DNA from: Panulirus ornatus
Taxonomy: Eukaryota; Arthropoda; Malacostraca; Decapoda; Palinuridae
Reading direction: 5' to 3'
Length of the DNA stretch: 64,000 bases
Assembly: GCF_036320965.1 (NCBI RefSeq)
Contig: NC_092236.1
Coordinates: 16,909,518 to 16,973,517, forward strand
Shown here: positions 26,240 through 40,269 of the stretch, in pieces
How the letters are laid out: each line of letters begins with the position of its first letter
Numbering within the stretch: position 1 is the stretch's first letter
Translations under genes and position numbers: made by a program
Notes under the pieces: generated by a model
What the model was told of the DNA's origin: nothing
Seen by the model: only the letters and a program-made list of their open reading frames with translations
The model's database searches: none

Positions 26240-27960
26240 AGTGCGGTGATATTTTTGCGACCAGGAGTGATACAGGGAGCGGGGTCCAGCCAAACACTGA
26301 CAAATGGGAGGCGCGTCTCCTGCATACAAGTGGTTCCTGCCGAAGAACACTATCGTTTGTATCATTTAATGCCAAATCCAGTGCGTCTGGACGATTCGCC
26401 CGGTGCTCGCCTATCCTTCTCGGGTGAATGAGATCCTTACGAGTTTCTTGTATCTCCATATACGTAGTCACAACTAACAACCCAAATAGAGAATCGAAGC
26501 TTTTGTGCATAGAATTACACGTGGAGGAGAGGCAACTGCATAACGCAAGGAAATCCTTCACCATGATTTACGTAGACTACGTGATGGAGGTACGAGAGCG
26601 CCCGAAATGTACCCCTCCGACTCTCTTAAGGTTTTCCCGAATGTTAATTTTCAGAGTGAAGTGAGACAAATATTCTGAGAGTCTGTGGTAGGATGGTGCC
26701 CAAGTGATGGCCGGTCTGTGCTTCGGTGTGACGCAAGCATCAGTGGCTGCCACTGGGATGTTTGGTTAACCCACAATGCTTTCGTCACATGTCCAATAAC
26801 CTGACGGTGGATGGTGAGGATGAAGGAGCCCGAAGTGGTGATACTGGATGTCTTCGAGTCTCTGAACTGTAAGACAACAAAGCCTTGCGAACAACTACAT
26901 TAAGAAATATTACCTTGTAATCACTGTGTTTTTATAAGACTAGAATTAAGCAAAGCAAAAGAAGCAGGTCTGCTGAATGGAGAGAACAGAAGATTGTCGA
27001 GTTTTTTGCTTCTATCTAAGCGGGTTACATGAGCTTATACATCAGAAAATACAAGGAGTAAGATACGTCTTTTAGATACAGAGATGAAAGCAAATGAGAT
27101 AAAAAAAGATGGCAAATGCAATGATATCAAAAAGAGAATTAATAACCGATGAAGACTACTAGTTTATTCTGATTGCTTTTTACTTTCTTTGTCAGTCTTG
27201 TTCCTTAGTGATCCCTTGATTCTTGTCGTGCAAAATCATTACATTATGGGCGGCACAAGAATTAACCTCTTTCAAAGATTTAAGAGAACCCTTATAATTG
27301 AGAAGACGAGAGAGTAAGACTCTTTAGAAAGGTAGTGGTTGTTATTTCCAGAAAGAAAAGATCAAGACTGTAGATGAATGAGGCGATCCAGTGAGTAATT
27401 CATGCCATCCCTCGACAGCAACAGGAGTTTGAAAGACCTGACCACACGAAAGGCTGACAGAACCACGCAACAGATACTTTGAAAAATAACGCTACTACAC
27501 TCGCAGTGACAAAAATGGCACAAGATTCATGATGAAAACTACACTAGTCTATAAGAACCAAAGCTGCTGTGTCGGCTTTAGGGGAAAAAAAAAGGCAAAG
27601 AAAAAACTGGATGCGCAGCGCCCAAAATGATTTTGACAGATGTCTGCATTTGCAACTGTCGTGTTGCTGAAAGCTCTGACAAGTATGATATATCAAGTCG
27701 TTACACACATCAGCTCACCGACCCCCAGCGCCATCTTCAGGCTGTCGTGGAGCCTGCCGTCTTCCCTTCATCACGACTGAATATAAATATCGGATATCAG
27801 TGACTCAGAGAGGAGGAAAGGACTCCCTTAACGGTGTTCAATCCGTACTAGTCATGATGTAATACTACAAGAGCACCATACTATTTATCTTGTTTATGAT
27901 TTCGAAAGTTATACAAGATCTGCCGGATTTTCAACTCACTCCAAAAAATCATAAGATCTT
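26240..27960. other. About 1.7 kb without a recognised gene
   Basis: Open frames at 26202-26564 (minus) and 26428-26664 (plus) have no motif. Past 26.7 kb the sequence is AT-rich with no long frame. Confidence 0.45.
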
Positions 27961-27963
27961 CAG

Positions 27964-28175
<212 letters not shown>

Positions 28176-28564
28176 TTCATTTGTTTTTTATAAGTAAGAA
28201 TATATGTAGAGAGAGCCAGATATGAATATAGATATGCAAGCATTCATTCATACATGAATATGAAAGGAAAAATAAATTGCACTTTAATGGACTTCCAGAT
28301 ATATCCTAATCTCTGGCTTGAGCAGAAATGGAAAGATGAGCATCAACTGCGAAAGTTTCTGTGAATTTTCTTCAATCTGGACGGAAAACGTCTCCTTCTT
28401 CGCGGATAGTTGAATCTATGATCAGAAATCTTGAAGTTTCCATTGCTTGAGGAATCTTTTCCATGGAATATTAAACCCCAGAGTCTGGGTTCTTTTGAAG
28501 GAAATAAGCGAGGCTACATTGGGAGATTTAACCTCTTCTCTTACTTAAGGAGATGCATCTACTA

Positions 28565-28755
28565 CGATCATGGCCATGTTTGTGGATCTCCTGCAGATGT
28601 GGCCACAGCTGTGAATCTCCTTCACGTATAACCACAGTTGTGGATCTCCTGTGAGTACAGGCATAGTTGTGGATCTTCTACAAGTATGATCACGGTTCTG
28701 GATCCCCTGCAAGTGTGACCACAGTTGTGGATCTCCTGTATGTCTATAGTTGCGA
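28565..28755. repeat. 29-bp tandem minisatellite, about 6 copies
   Basis: GTGGATCTCC-like starts fall at 28582, 28611, 28640, 28669, 28698 and 28727, exactly 29 bp apart. The unit is close to GTGGATCTCCTGCAAGTGTG plus ACCACAGTT. Divergence between copies is about 10-25% by eye. It is not a CRISPR: there are no unique spacers. Confidence 0.94.
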
Positions 28756-28759
28756 GTCT

Positions 28760-30785
28760 ACCATTCTTTATATAGGAACCAACATAACAAAGAGGGAAAC
28801 ATGCCTTGGCCATGGCAACCTCAAATGAAAGAAAATCAGAGTGAATTGAAAGAATATTAGATAAATTATAGCTCCTTCTACGTCTGTACGCCTGAGTCAT
28901 TAGTGTAGACAGTTTGTAAGAAGAAACTAAAACGAGAGCAGAGGGAGCACTCTACAGTGTGGCTGTTCGAGGATAGATAGAGGTAATCATAATGGCGATT
29001 CCTCGGGTGGCTGATTTCCACACAGAATCTATGGGATCAACAACCAGGAGCGTGCCAAGGGTTCTAACCCTCGCCGTCAAAGACACACACCCAGAGAGCT
29101 CGTAAGAGTAATGGCCGAAATCGTCCCTACAGAACGAGAAGAGGACAGCAACATCACGGTAGATGGATACGTGTGGTTGAAGAGGAAAAGACAGCAGGAG
29201 AACTGATAATGCGGAAGGCTTTTGATTCCACTCTGGCTATGAGGGAAGTATAGGGCTTGTCACTCCGATATGCAATTATTCCATGCTGGGACGAACAAAC
29301 TTCCTGTGGATATGAATTAGGTACTCACGAGAAAGACATTTACGGCACCTATCCACTGCCTCCAGCTTTCCAGGAACTTAATGCTCATTGTGTGGAATTT
29401 CCAGGGAAGAACTAAAGATATGGTTACGTCCAACTGGCTTATGATTCTGTAGGGTTGAAATGGAGTGTTCTGAAATATAACAGTGGTGAAGGGAGTGATA
29501 TTTAGAGAAAGATGTCGAGAGAGAGATTGGGTTTTTGCACAACCGAATATAACTAAGTTATTGCCTCTCCGCTCCAAGATGCTGCACAGGTCTGAATTCA
29601 GAGAGGCGATATGTTCAGCGTGAATGGAAGAACAAATATCAAAGCGAGTAAGGGTAGGAACGGCATTAGATCGATAAAAGAACAGAGAGAAGCAGAAAAG
29701 CCAATGGAAGAAAATTTAGAAAAGAAAAGTCTTTTACCTCACCTTACTAAAGGCTTTCGATATGTCGAGGGTCCCAACAGAAGATTGACCAAAACTCCTA
29801 AGAAGGAAAAAGGAGGTCTTTGCATCCACACTCCGAACTAAACTGTTCATGTGACGCTAAAATTTGTTTATAATTCCCACATAGATAGATGATCTGGTTG
29901 TACATGATTCTCTTTCCTCACTAACTGCATTAAATTCTCTTCAGAGGGATTGTGAAATGCTTGTATCTGAAACATGGCACAGGCATAACAGAATTACCCA
30001 CGATGGAATTAAAATGAAGCCTCTGAATTCCCTCCCATATTGTGTTCAGAATGGATGATAAGGTAAATGAATGAGCCAACCGTATGTCACGAGAGTTGTA
30101 ACTGATTATCAACTGTGTCTATCAGCGAAAATCCTTAAAACAATACTTTAGAAAGAATTTGGATAGAACCCTTTTTGACTCGAGACAAATTGGAATCAAC
30201 GGAAGCAGATCCATCTACCATCATGATATTATGCAAGACGAGCCATATACACACATATGGTTCCGGTCATAGGATATGTAGATACCTTCACGTTGCTGTG
30301 TTCTGACTCATGCTGTTGTTACTAAAGAGAACCAAATATTAACTTTGCTAGCTAAACTACTCTCCTATCCTGCAACAAAAACGATTCTAACGCTTTCAGA
30401 GTTAAATGATATGACATATGGACCAAAAAATCTGAAAGTATGCCAACCTCATACGGTTACTAAGTGATCAATCTGAGACCTGTCGATCAGTGGTGTAAAG
30501 ATAGCTTTTGTGCTGTGAGTACCTGGCTGTTATAAGATTAGCGAATTCAGTGGTACGTCCCACGGAACATTGCAAGATATTTGTGAGCAATTTATTCATA
30601 ACAAATATTCTGTCAATTGTAAGTAGTTTACCTGTTACATATTTTAGCCACATAATCCTGTCATTGTTTTACAACTTCTGTAGGCAGTTCATTTATCATG
30701 CAAATTGCTGAATAATTCATTAAATCATTTTGTTAAATTTTTTCTCACTATGCAACATGTAATCTAGTCACAGAGGCTCTGTCCT
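28760..30785. other. About 2 kb without a recognised gene
   Basis: AT-rich sequence. Open frames at 29317-29577 (minus) and 29611-29841 (plus) carry no known motif. These could be old repeat relics, but I cannot assign them. Confidence 0.45.
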
Positions 30786-30789
30786 CTCA

Positions 30790-30888
30790 CCTTTTGTGAC
30801 CTCTGTATCCTCTTTATGGCCACGGTCCACAGGATGGGCAGGCAGGAGTGCACCACAAACTCACCGCTCCTCCGGCAAAAATCAAAAT
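30790..30888 (+). repeat. Dispersed repeat, copy 2 (first copy at 7.4 kb)
   Basis: It shares CTCTGTATCC, CACAGGATGGGCAGG, AG-GCACCA and CGGCAAAAATCAAA in the same order with 7390-7473. Confidence 0.65.
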
Positions 30889-30964
30889 CAGAGAAGATCC
30901 TAAGATAAGTCACACACGAGAAAGGCAGATTTGAGTAAGAAACTGAAGTTGGCGTCGGAGTTTT

Positions 30965-31250
30965 TTAGAGTGTGAAATGAGAAATCTGAGAGCAAATGTG
31001 AATAAGAACAAGGTTATTTAGTTTAGCAGAGCACAGTGATAGGTTAGTGAGGGTGTGACTTTGAATGGAGAAAAATTGGAGGAAATGAAGTATCTTAGAC
31101 ACCTGGGAGTGGCCCTGGCAGCAAATGTAACCATGGAAGTGGAAGCAAGTCATATGGTGGGTGAGGGGGCAAAGGGCTTAGGAGATTTGAGGGACATTTC
31201 AGAAAGGGGGATTACCAACAGACTTCGCACGGCGAAAGTGATCATGTGAT
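30965..31250 (+). mobile_element. LINE relic, RT thumb fragment
   Basis: This aligns closely with 23360-23590 of copy B: AAATGTGAATAAGA-CAAGGTTATT, TTTGAATGGAGA-AAA---GAGGAA, TGGCAGCAAATGTAACCATGGAAG and GGTGGGTGAGGGGGCAAAGG. The open frame at 31055-31249 keeps GEKLEEMKYLRHLGVALAA. It is truncated at both ends and less decayed than the 11.3 kb relic. Confidence 0.85.
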
Positions 31251-31539
31251 CTGGAGGAAGGGAACAGGATTCTAATTCGCCTAACATAAAGTTAAAGTAG
31301 AATAAGGTACCCGAAAGAAAGGATCTACTAGTAAGGAGAGCTACATAGCTGTGGATTGAGTTGGTTGCAAGAAAGGAGGAAAGGTTGAGATACTGAAGTT
31401 TCTGGAGATATGTTTTGGTCAAGGACGTGAGAAACATACTGCGAAGAGATCTAACTTGATCTACCAGGAATATACTTGTAGATATATCCACACAGTATGT
31501 ACCAGATCTAGATACTACATACGATCAGTAACGTTGCGA

Positions 31540-31640
31540 TTTTCGAATCCTTAAGTACGAGAGTATCACCCTTGAGTACGACTGTTCGATCCTCGAGTTC
31601 CTGGCTTTTAACCTGACACTTGAAGGCCCGTACCATCGTG
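31540..31640. repeat. 21-bp motif cluster, short
   Basis: Three to four degenerate units: TCCTTAAGTACGAGAGTAT, CACCCTTGAGTACGACTGTT, CGATCCTCGAG. Related to the arrays at 6.1, 32.4 and 57.1 kb. Confidence 0.7.
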
Positions 31641-31897
31641 GTCAAGGTGTCAACTTCCACCAAGTCATTAAGGACAAGTCCACAGCTTTTAGCAAGGCAA
31701 ACTATCTCCAGAGTCTGTAAGTTTAGCGAGGCTCAACAAGGTTGAACCTACATTATAAACCGTCACTTTATCGAACACATCGTCAAAAATACTGGCAAAA
31801 TTAATATCCAAACGGCAATATAAACTGCTATCACCACTCATGATCCTAAACCTCGTTAGAGACTATCTCAGAAGGACCGTTGTAAAACATTTGCCAA

Positions 31898-31898
<1 letters not shown>

Positions 31899-31972
<74 letters not shown>
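31899..31972. repeat. (CT)n microsatellite
   Basis: About 36 CT units. Confidence 0.98.
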
Positions 31973-31974
<2 letters not shown>

Positions 31975-32404
31975 ACCCAATAAACAAGACGAATAGTTTA
32001 ATGGAAGAGTCTTCCCTCCAGTGACTCCCATTTTTCTCGAAGTTCTTCTGCGTCTTGTAGAGGAGGTTCGTAGCGCCACCGGAGACGGACCCATCATCTT
32101 GCTCGACACACGTCTCACAAACCTGACATGTTGACAGGCTTCAGACGTTCTCATTGTGCTGTTGATGGGGAAGTTTTATCGCGAGGATCCATGCTGAGAG
32201 ATGCTGTAGGTTTTGGATCCCGGATGATGCCTCAGGAAGGGAAGGAGAGAGGGGTCTGAATTTTCCTCTTAACAGAGCTATAACATAGCTTTAACGTTAA
32301 CAGATTAAACACGCGTTGATTCTAATAGACTGGGTTTAGGAACTCGTCGGTCCAAGAAAGAAGCTTGTGATGAGCTGTTACTTGTAGTTCGGGGGAATGA
32401 TCAA

Positions 32405-32560
32405 GACGTTTCGACCCTTGAGTACGACAGTTTAATACTTAAGCACGACATATCGATCCATGAGGACGACAGTTTGACCCATGAGCACGACGTTTCGGCC
32501 CTTGAGCAAGACAAGTTCATCCCTTGAGGACGACAGTTCGACCCTTGGGTTTAATGCTGG
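32405..32560. repeat. 21-bp motif array, degenerate, about 7 units
   Basis: Repeats of CGACCCTTGAGTACGACAGT-like units (for example near 32420, 32441, 32462, 32483, 32504, 32525), each with CCNTGAG and ACGAC. It is followed by a GGTTAGGTTAGG run at 32632-32643 within a flank that resembles those of other loci. Confidence 0.8.
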
Positions 32561-32649
32561 CCAAGGGCCAAGGCTATCGTGCACAAGGATCTTATCGTGG
32601 TGCTCAAAGGACGTACACTTGTGCTCTCGGGGGTTAGGTTAGGTTTAAA

Positions 32650-34133
<1,484 letters not shown>

Positions 34134-34134
34134 A

Positions 34135-34705
34135 GTCGTAGTCGGGAGCAGCTGCAGCAGTCGCGACAGACCAACCCTCAGCAGCATACTCAGCATCTGG
34201 AGTACATACAGAGAGAGAGAAAAAAGAGCAACAGTAAGAAATCATATGTGAAAAGGAATATATATAAATCGACAATACTGATAATTTTGGGGAGCGGTGG
34301 ACAGCAAAAATCGGCACAGTGACAACAGCAGGAACAGCAAGGTATCAGCGCCCTTGGTCTCAGCACAAGACATTACAGCGACGTCTTTAAAAAAAAAAAA
34401 AAAGAATAGCTGTAAACATGGGAAAAACCCCGTAGCCACCATCGCTGTCCACAAGGAGAAGGTCGATCCCACGAGGGGGGAGGAGAGGGTGAAGAACGTA
34501 AATAATAACATCAAAAAGGTCTTCACGTCCTTCGCTACAGTGCCCGCCTGTGTTTTGCCTCACACGGCCATAGCTTCACGGCGTAAAATACAGTCACAGC
34601 TTCCTCTCTCCCGCGAGGGCGACCGTTCCAGCTGGACTGTGTTTATGCTCTGGTGTTCTGTGTTCTGGTGATAGGGAAAAGAAGGTTCACATACACGTAC
34701 ATCAG
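34135..34705. other. Purine-rich DNA without a recognised gene
   Basis: A poly-A run near 34389. Open frames on both strands lack motifs. Confidence 0.45.
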
Positions 34706-34707
34706 AC

Positions 34708-34719
34708 GTGTGTGTGTGT

Positions 34720-34799
<80 letters not shown>
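34708..34799. repeat. (GT)n microsatellite
   Basis: About 45 GT units with one AT interruption near 34724. Confidence 0.98.
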
Positions 34800-34800
<1 letters not shown>

Positions 34801-35031
34801 TGTACTTACGATTCAGGAATATATAGGGGACATTTCGCGGGCTTGAGTGTAAAATACACACCTTGCACGATAATCATATCCGAAGACAAGTACGCATCAT
34901 GAGACCTACTCGCGTATCTGCGGAAGAGTCTCACCAAAGACACTGTGTGGACAAGAGCAATCTTGCAGTGGGTGTGTGTTCCCAGAGCAGATACTTACCA
35001 GCGAGCAGGTTGTATCCACCTCTAACCGAGG

Positions 35032-35040
35032 CGCACACAC

Positions 35041-35085
<45 letters not shown>

Positions 35086-35088
35086 ACA
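35032..35088. repeat. (CA)n microsatellite
   Basis: About 27 CA units with one TA interruption at the right end. Confidence 0.97.
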
Positions 35089-35089
35089 A

Positions 35090-35517
35090 CTTTATTTCGT
35101 GCCTCAGCGTGGCACCAGGCCGTAGGTGATGGCTCTCGCCCGAGCAAACGGGAGTGACACAAAGGAGAAGGTCTTTGGATTTCCCTGGGTTTTCTTGGTG
35201 TGTTCGAGTGGAGAGCTGCTACATTGTCCAGGTAGAGGGAGTTAAGGCAAAAGATTAGTTTTGCGGTATTTCTGGTTTAAACAACTGTGTCTATACTTTG
35301 GGATTTCTTGGCTTCTTTTGAAGGACATTTTTACGGATGTAGAAACAAAATGCACGTAGATATTTACATGAATTAGAAGAAACTGTTCATCTTTTCTCTT
35401 TTCTTGAGACACTGAAATTCAATGTTTCCTCCTAAAAGAATCACATGGATACAGCACTTTTGGGGACTTTAAGAGAATACATTAAGTTTATTGGTGCTTT
35501 AAGTATAACAAAGGTAT

Positions 35518-35518
<1 letters not shown>
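35090..35518. other. Intergenic DNA, no feature seen
   Basis: AT-rich sequence with no open frame of note. Confidence 0.5.

Positions 35519-35520
<2 letters not shown>

Positions 35521-35588
<68 letters not shown>
35521..35588. repeat. (TA)n microsatellite
   Basis: About 34 TA units. Confidence 0.98.
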
Positions 35589-35591
<3 letters not shown>

Positions 35592-35744
35592 TTAAAATGA
35601 CGGCGTGGAAATGAATTTTCTCTCAAATAGAAAATGTTAGTGTGACAGACTATAACAGTTATCATGGATATGTCACAGTGTCCAATACCTAAAGCCAGCT
35701 TGGCTCAACAGGCGATTTAGTATTTAGGGATAGAAGGCTTACGC

Positions 35745-36520
35745 TTTTCAACATCATTGTGCTAACTTCCACATCATTGTGTTCTCTATAACATTTCTCT
35801 CTTTGATATCAGAGTGTTTCCTTCAATATTTCGATATCACTGTGTTCTCTGCAACATTGTTGTCAGAAACACTAAACTCTTGGGTATCGGTTTGTTCTTT
35901 TGAACGCTGTTCTCTTCGACGGTGATCTGCAATCTTTAACATTGTTGTTCTCGTTGTCACTGGCCTGCTTTAGACGTCTGTTCTTTTGTAAACCCATCTG
36001 TTCTCGACATTTCTTTTTTGACATCGATATGTTCTCTTCAACATCGCTCTTTTCGATTTCCATCTGTTCTCTTCTACATCAGTCTCTTCTCTTGACGTTA
36101 TTCTCTTCGTTATAGTCCTGTTCTTCTTAACGTTGTTCTTCTCTACAGCGTTCTCTTCCCTTGACATTATTCTCTTCGACGTCGGGATTTTCTCTGCGAA
36201 ATCATTCTGTTCTACATTGTCCTCTTCTCTTCGACATTGTTCTGCTCTATTATCCTTAACGCTGTTCTCTCCGACACTGATCTGTTCTCTTTACGACTGT
36301 TTTCTTTGACATTAATCGCATATCTTCAACTTTGTCCTCTTGAACAATAGCTCTTTCTCTCTGACAATGTTCTTTCTCAAGGTGATCACATCTCTTCAGA
36401 GCTACTCCCATCGACTGTGACATGTTCTCTTCAATATTACTTTCTCCGACATCGGCTTGTTCTTCCTCGACAATGTTCTTCTGGACGTCGAAATGTCTTC
36501 TTCTCAACAGCGTTCACTTC
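35745..36520. repeat. Degenerate minisatellite, about 15-21 bp unit
   Basis: Loose copies of TGTTCTCTTCGACATCG repeat about 40 times with variable spacing. On the minus strand all three frames give repeating VEEN/KRT/REQ-like peptides, which is why several open frames overlap. The mosaic of indels argues against a coding sequence. Confidence 0.8.
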
Positions 36521-36864
36521 AACTAAACTTATGATTAAGAGCTGATGAAATCTAATGTCTCCATTCACTCTAGTTTATATAAGCGCAGACGATGAAATAC
36601 TACTGTGCAGAAGGCTTTTAAAGATGGAGAGGTCTGTGGATAAGCGACCCACGCGTGGAATACAGGACGTATTCTGGAAGAAAGAATGGACGCGCTTCGT
36701 GCGGTGAAACAGTAAGCGCTCAACTACGGCCCGAGGGAAAAACAGGATACAGATTGTGAAATATATCTTAAGTCCGCGGACTCCCACGGATGCTCGTAAC
36801 TGGCCAGCGTTATAGTCCGAAAACTGTGAATTCACTTGGTGTTTTTCTCGCATTGATTCTCGAT

Positions 36865-37105
36865 GGCACTCTATCACTGCACGGTGCTTTCTGACTCATG
36901 CCTTCAAGTTGATTCGCTACTCATAATTTCACGGTGGTACACCATCACTACCAGCTGCTTCCCAGCTCATAACTTCCTAGTGGTATCCCACTGACTCCAG
37001 TTGCTTCGTAAGTCATAATTTCGCTATGCTACCCCATCAGCTCATGTCACTTCTTCTGTTGTACCTTCGTTAGTCCTTATCATGACTTCGCAGTGCTTTC
37101 CCATA
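36865..37105. repeat. Degenerate 46-bp tandem repeat
   Basis: CATAATTTC-like landmarks at 36922, 36968 and 37014 are 46 bp apart, with less regular copies at 36897 and 37081. The unit includes a GGTGGTACACCATCAC-like segment. Confidence 0.7.
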
Positions 37106-37109
37106 TGTT

Positions 37110-39400
37110 CGAAGCGTCTGCTCGCCATTTCTGTTCATCTTAAAAGTCTCCAAGTCATACCGAGCGGGAATAAAAAGCAAGTTTTCCTAATGATGTCTGT
37201 CCTCAAGCTCATATCCAGCACGTCATCCAGCAAAGCCAACCACCCTAGTATCCCCAGCAAGACACACTAGTATTTCCAAACTCACATCGACCTGTCGAAG
37301 TACCAGAAGTATGGAGTCCTGGTTTACATCACAACATCAAGAACGAGAAAACATCATCTTATGGACGGTTCATTTAAAACCTTTTTTCTTCCTCTCCCAA
37401 GTTCGAAATACGCCTTGAACCTGTAATCTTTTAATCTATTGCTGGTTGTGGCAGTGTTCGTACATGTCAAATGTAATAGAAGTAGAAATAAGAATTTCAT
37501 GTTCTATCCCTTGCTAATCTCATCGGAAATGAGAGAGAAACAATCTTGTTCTCTCGCCAGATTCGATCCTGCACCTCTGTGGCTATGTCTCATTCCGCAG
37601 TGCATCGTCAGTACAAGACTTCCGTTCATTAGTATCAACTTCACCGTCTACTTGGTCAGTTCTTGATGTCAGTTATCTTATATTGCGTTTCTTTGGTGCA
37701 AAACTTGGCAAATTATTGTGCACACTTATATGCGGTGGCATAAAAGAGGGTGCAGATTGAATTACAAGAAATTGCATTGTGAAAGAAAATCTGCAATCGC
37801 TTGCAAGGCTGAGATGTTAAAACTGAACCTTTAATGATTAGTAATGGAACAGTCTTCCTATCGTGTGATCAACAATATCTGTCAGGTACGTGATTTCTTG
37901 GACTTTTAATTAATGTTCCATTTCATACACCCACTGAATTTTGAAAACCCTCGACTGACGATCAGGTCTGCTGCTTTTATGAGTGAAGACGAAGTCGTCT
38001 TTTTACAAAGAACTACTTCACAAAGGAGTTCAAAGGAATGCAGACACCAAACCGCTGTTTCTGATAGTAGAAATCAGATTCGGAAAGTTTTGTTCTTGAT
38101 AAAACGGAAAAGCGAATAAGTATCTAAAGAGAAATAGGATTAATTTTCTTTTCCAACTAAGGAGGCGGAAATCACGTCAGCAGTGGACTTGAAGCGAGAG
38201 CATTCGTCTTGTAGTCTGTGCGGCAGCTCGTCTATACATCTACTGTAGATCACCTACGTTTATTCCTGGATTGTATCCCTGTTTTGAATATCTTATGGTT
38301 GTCTATCATGCACATAAAAGGAACCTGTTTGGGGAAGTAGGTAACATCCCTATAGCCAATTCAGAACAAAAGAGAGAGAGAGAGAGAGGAGGAGTGGGGT
38401 GTATAAAGTCAAGCACATGGCTTTGTTCTTTTTTTTTTGACTACCTGCGACCGCTACAGGCTTGGATATATCATATACTTTGTCTGCTCAGGGAAATTTC
38501 ATTTTACGTGCGTTATGTGACTCCAGCTACAAATTCATTTGCATTTGCACTCCGTCACCAGAGCTAACAACAGTCGAGTTTTAGCATTTCCCACCAAATG
38601 AGAGAGTTTAAAAGAAGCACTTTTATAACATGCAAAGAAATAATAATTATGCAACGGACGGAAAAATGTTCATAATTGAAGTATACCGTCACTGGTTTTA
38701 TTGAAGCGGAATACATGTTAGTATCATTGTGTTGCCTAAGTGTGCTCGAACTCAGTTCGTAGACCGGCAGGAGAATACTCTGTGGAGTCCTTCAGAGTCT
38801 ATATTTCATTTTGGATATAATATTTCTTAAGGAATTTATTTGCTTTTGATTCTAACGTGGCTAGAGAATACCCATGGCACACAAATGCAAGATCTATCGA
38901 AAATGAAAGATCATATCTGCCCTAAATCTTCTTATACTTTCTTCCTAAAGATTATAGAAAGTGAGCTTCACAGACAGTGCCACTGGATTCCTAAGCTAAA
39001 GATGAAATTCTGGTCTTGCACGCAGACACTAGTCTTGATGAAGTCTTTAAACCTGCTCCAACGCTCATTCAATTGCTAGGGTACAATCCCCTGTGATCAG
39101 TGACTTGGCCCGCTACTGGCTAGCTGCAAACCTCTTATCACTGAGGTTCACCAACTGCTGATAATCGAATCACTGCCGTTGAACTGGAATCAAATTCGAG
39201 TCTGAATTAACAGCGACGTCAGTACATTTCCCTTGGTTTCTGCGGTTGTCTGGCCGACTTGGGAGACACTTCAGCGACGAAATCGGGACTCCTAACATTG
39301 GCTCCATCGCCCGGAACAATTCCTCCCCGTCTCCAAGTTTGCGAAAGACGTTCATATCTCGCGGGAAATTCCGCCCCATGTTATGATGCGCGTGTGTCGC
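37110..39400. other. About 2.3 kb without a recognised gene
   Basis: AT-rich, only short open frames (37082-37270, 37439-37666, 38271-38567, 38840-39079) with no motif. A short GA run is at 38370. Confidence 0.5.
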
Positions 39401-39405
39401 CCGGG

Positions 39406-39675
39406 TTACGGCGTGCCAGGATGGCGGGGTTCCTCCAAGATGTTGTTTACAGCGATGTGCACCAGTGCATGGCCGAGGAGTTCCGGGCGAGCGATGCATG
39501 TTATTATGGCCCCAGGCTTGCCTGTCGCTGTCATGAGCTCCCTTACTGAGCTGTGCAGGTCGGCCCCCTGCGCCTCCAGGTATTCCGATGAGCCATGTGT
39601 TGCATCCGAGAGTGAGAACACACATACGGACTTTGACGGAACTATTCCGCTCATGTGATGCATTTCTGAAGACAC
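39406..39675 (-). CDS. Possible coding exon, product unknown
   Basis: A GC-richer island. The minus-strand frame (89 codons) has a protein-like stretch, SVRELMTATGKPGAIITCIA followed by RPELLGHALVHIAVNNILEE, with alternating hydrophobic and charged residues. Just upstream on that strand CTGTGTCTTCAG could act as a splice acceptor before the ATG. Competing open frames on both strands (the longest 151 codons, minus, 39170-39625) lower confidence. I do not recognise a family. Confidence 0.25.
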   Translation of the reverse strand: MSSEMHHMSGIVPSKSVCVFSLSDATHGSSEYLEAQGADLHSSVRELMTATGKPGAIITCIARPELLGHALVHIAVNNILEEPRHPGTP

Positions 39676-39679
39676 AGAT

Positions 39680-40265
39680 CGCTCTGAAGACGACTTATGT
39701 TGACTGAGTCAATCGTCTTTCTGGTCTACAGAGTTGCCAGAGAATGAATTTCTTTACACAGAGCTTTAACTTTAATCTTGCGCATGGTCTTGTCTTAGAA
39801 AAGCATCTCCATCCTTCATATATCTAAGTACAAGAAGAAATCTTTATACTTAAGACCAATATTTTTGTCTAATACCTTCAATATTGCTTGTCAAAGAGGA
39901 GAATCTAATTCATTTACCTTTTCCGCACCTTAGATTGACAGACCTTTGCATATACTGTGCAGTTCCTCATTGGTCTTTGGTCTTCCTCAGTGACGAATCA
40001 CTAAATGCAGCCAGAAGCCCCGTGCCATGAATGTTGACTGGATGTTAAAGTGACGGAATGAAAGGCGATAATGATCTAACTTACGAAGGGAATGGAACAA
40101 TTTCTGGCCAACAGTTGCATGAAGCCACAAATATATCAGGTTCATCATCCCTTTTAAGCATTTAAACCGACCGAAACAACTGAACTGGAAGCATCCTTCT
40201 GATCAGCATACGTGAACAGAATTCAAAGAAGCAAGTATCAAAAACATATGATACCTTTCAGTATG
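39680..40265. other. Intergenic DNA, no feature seen
   Basis: AT-rich sequence without open frames of note. Confidence 0.5.
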
Positions 40266-40269
40266 TGAC

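Noticed and set aside
28565..28755. CRISPR-like appearance of a 29-bp periodic array
   Set aside because: Whole units repeat with no unique spacers, and the window is eukaryotic.
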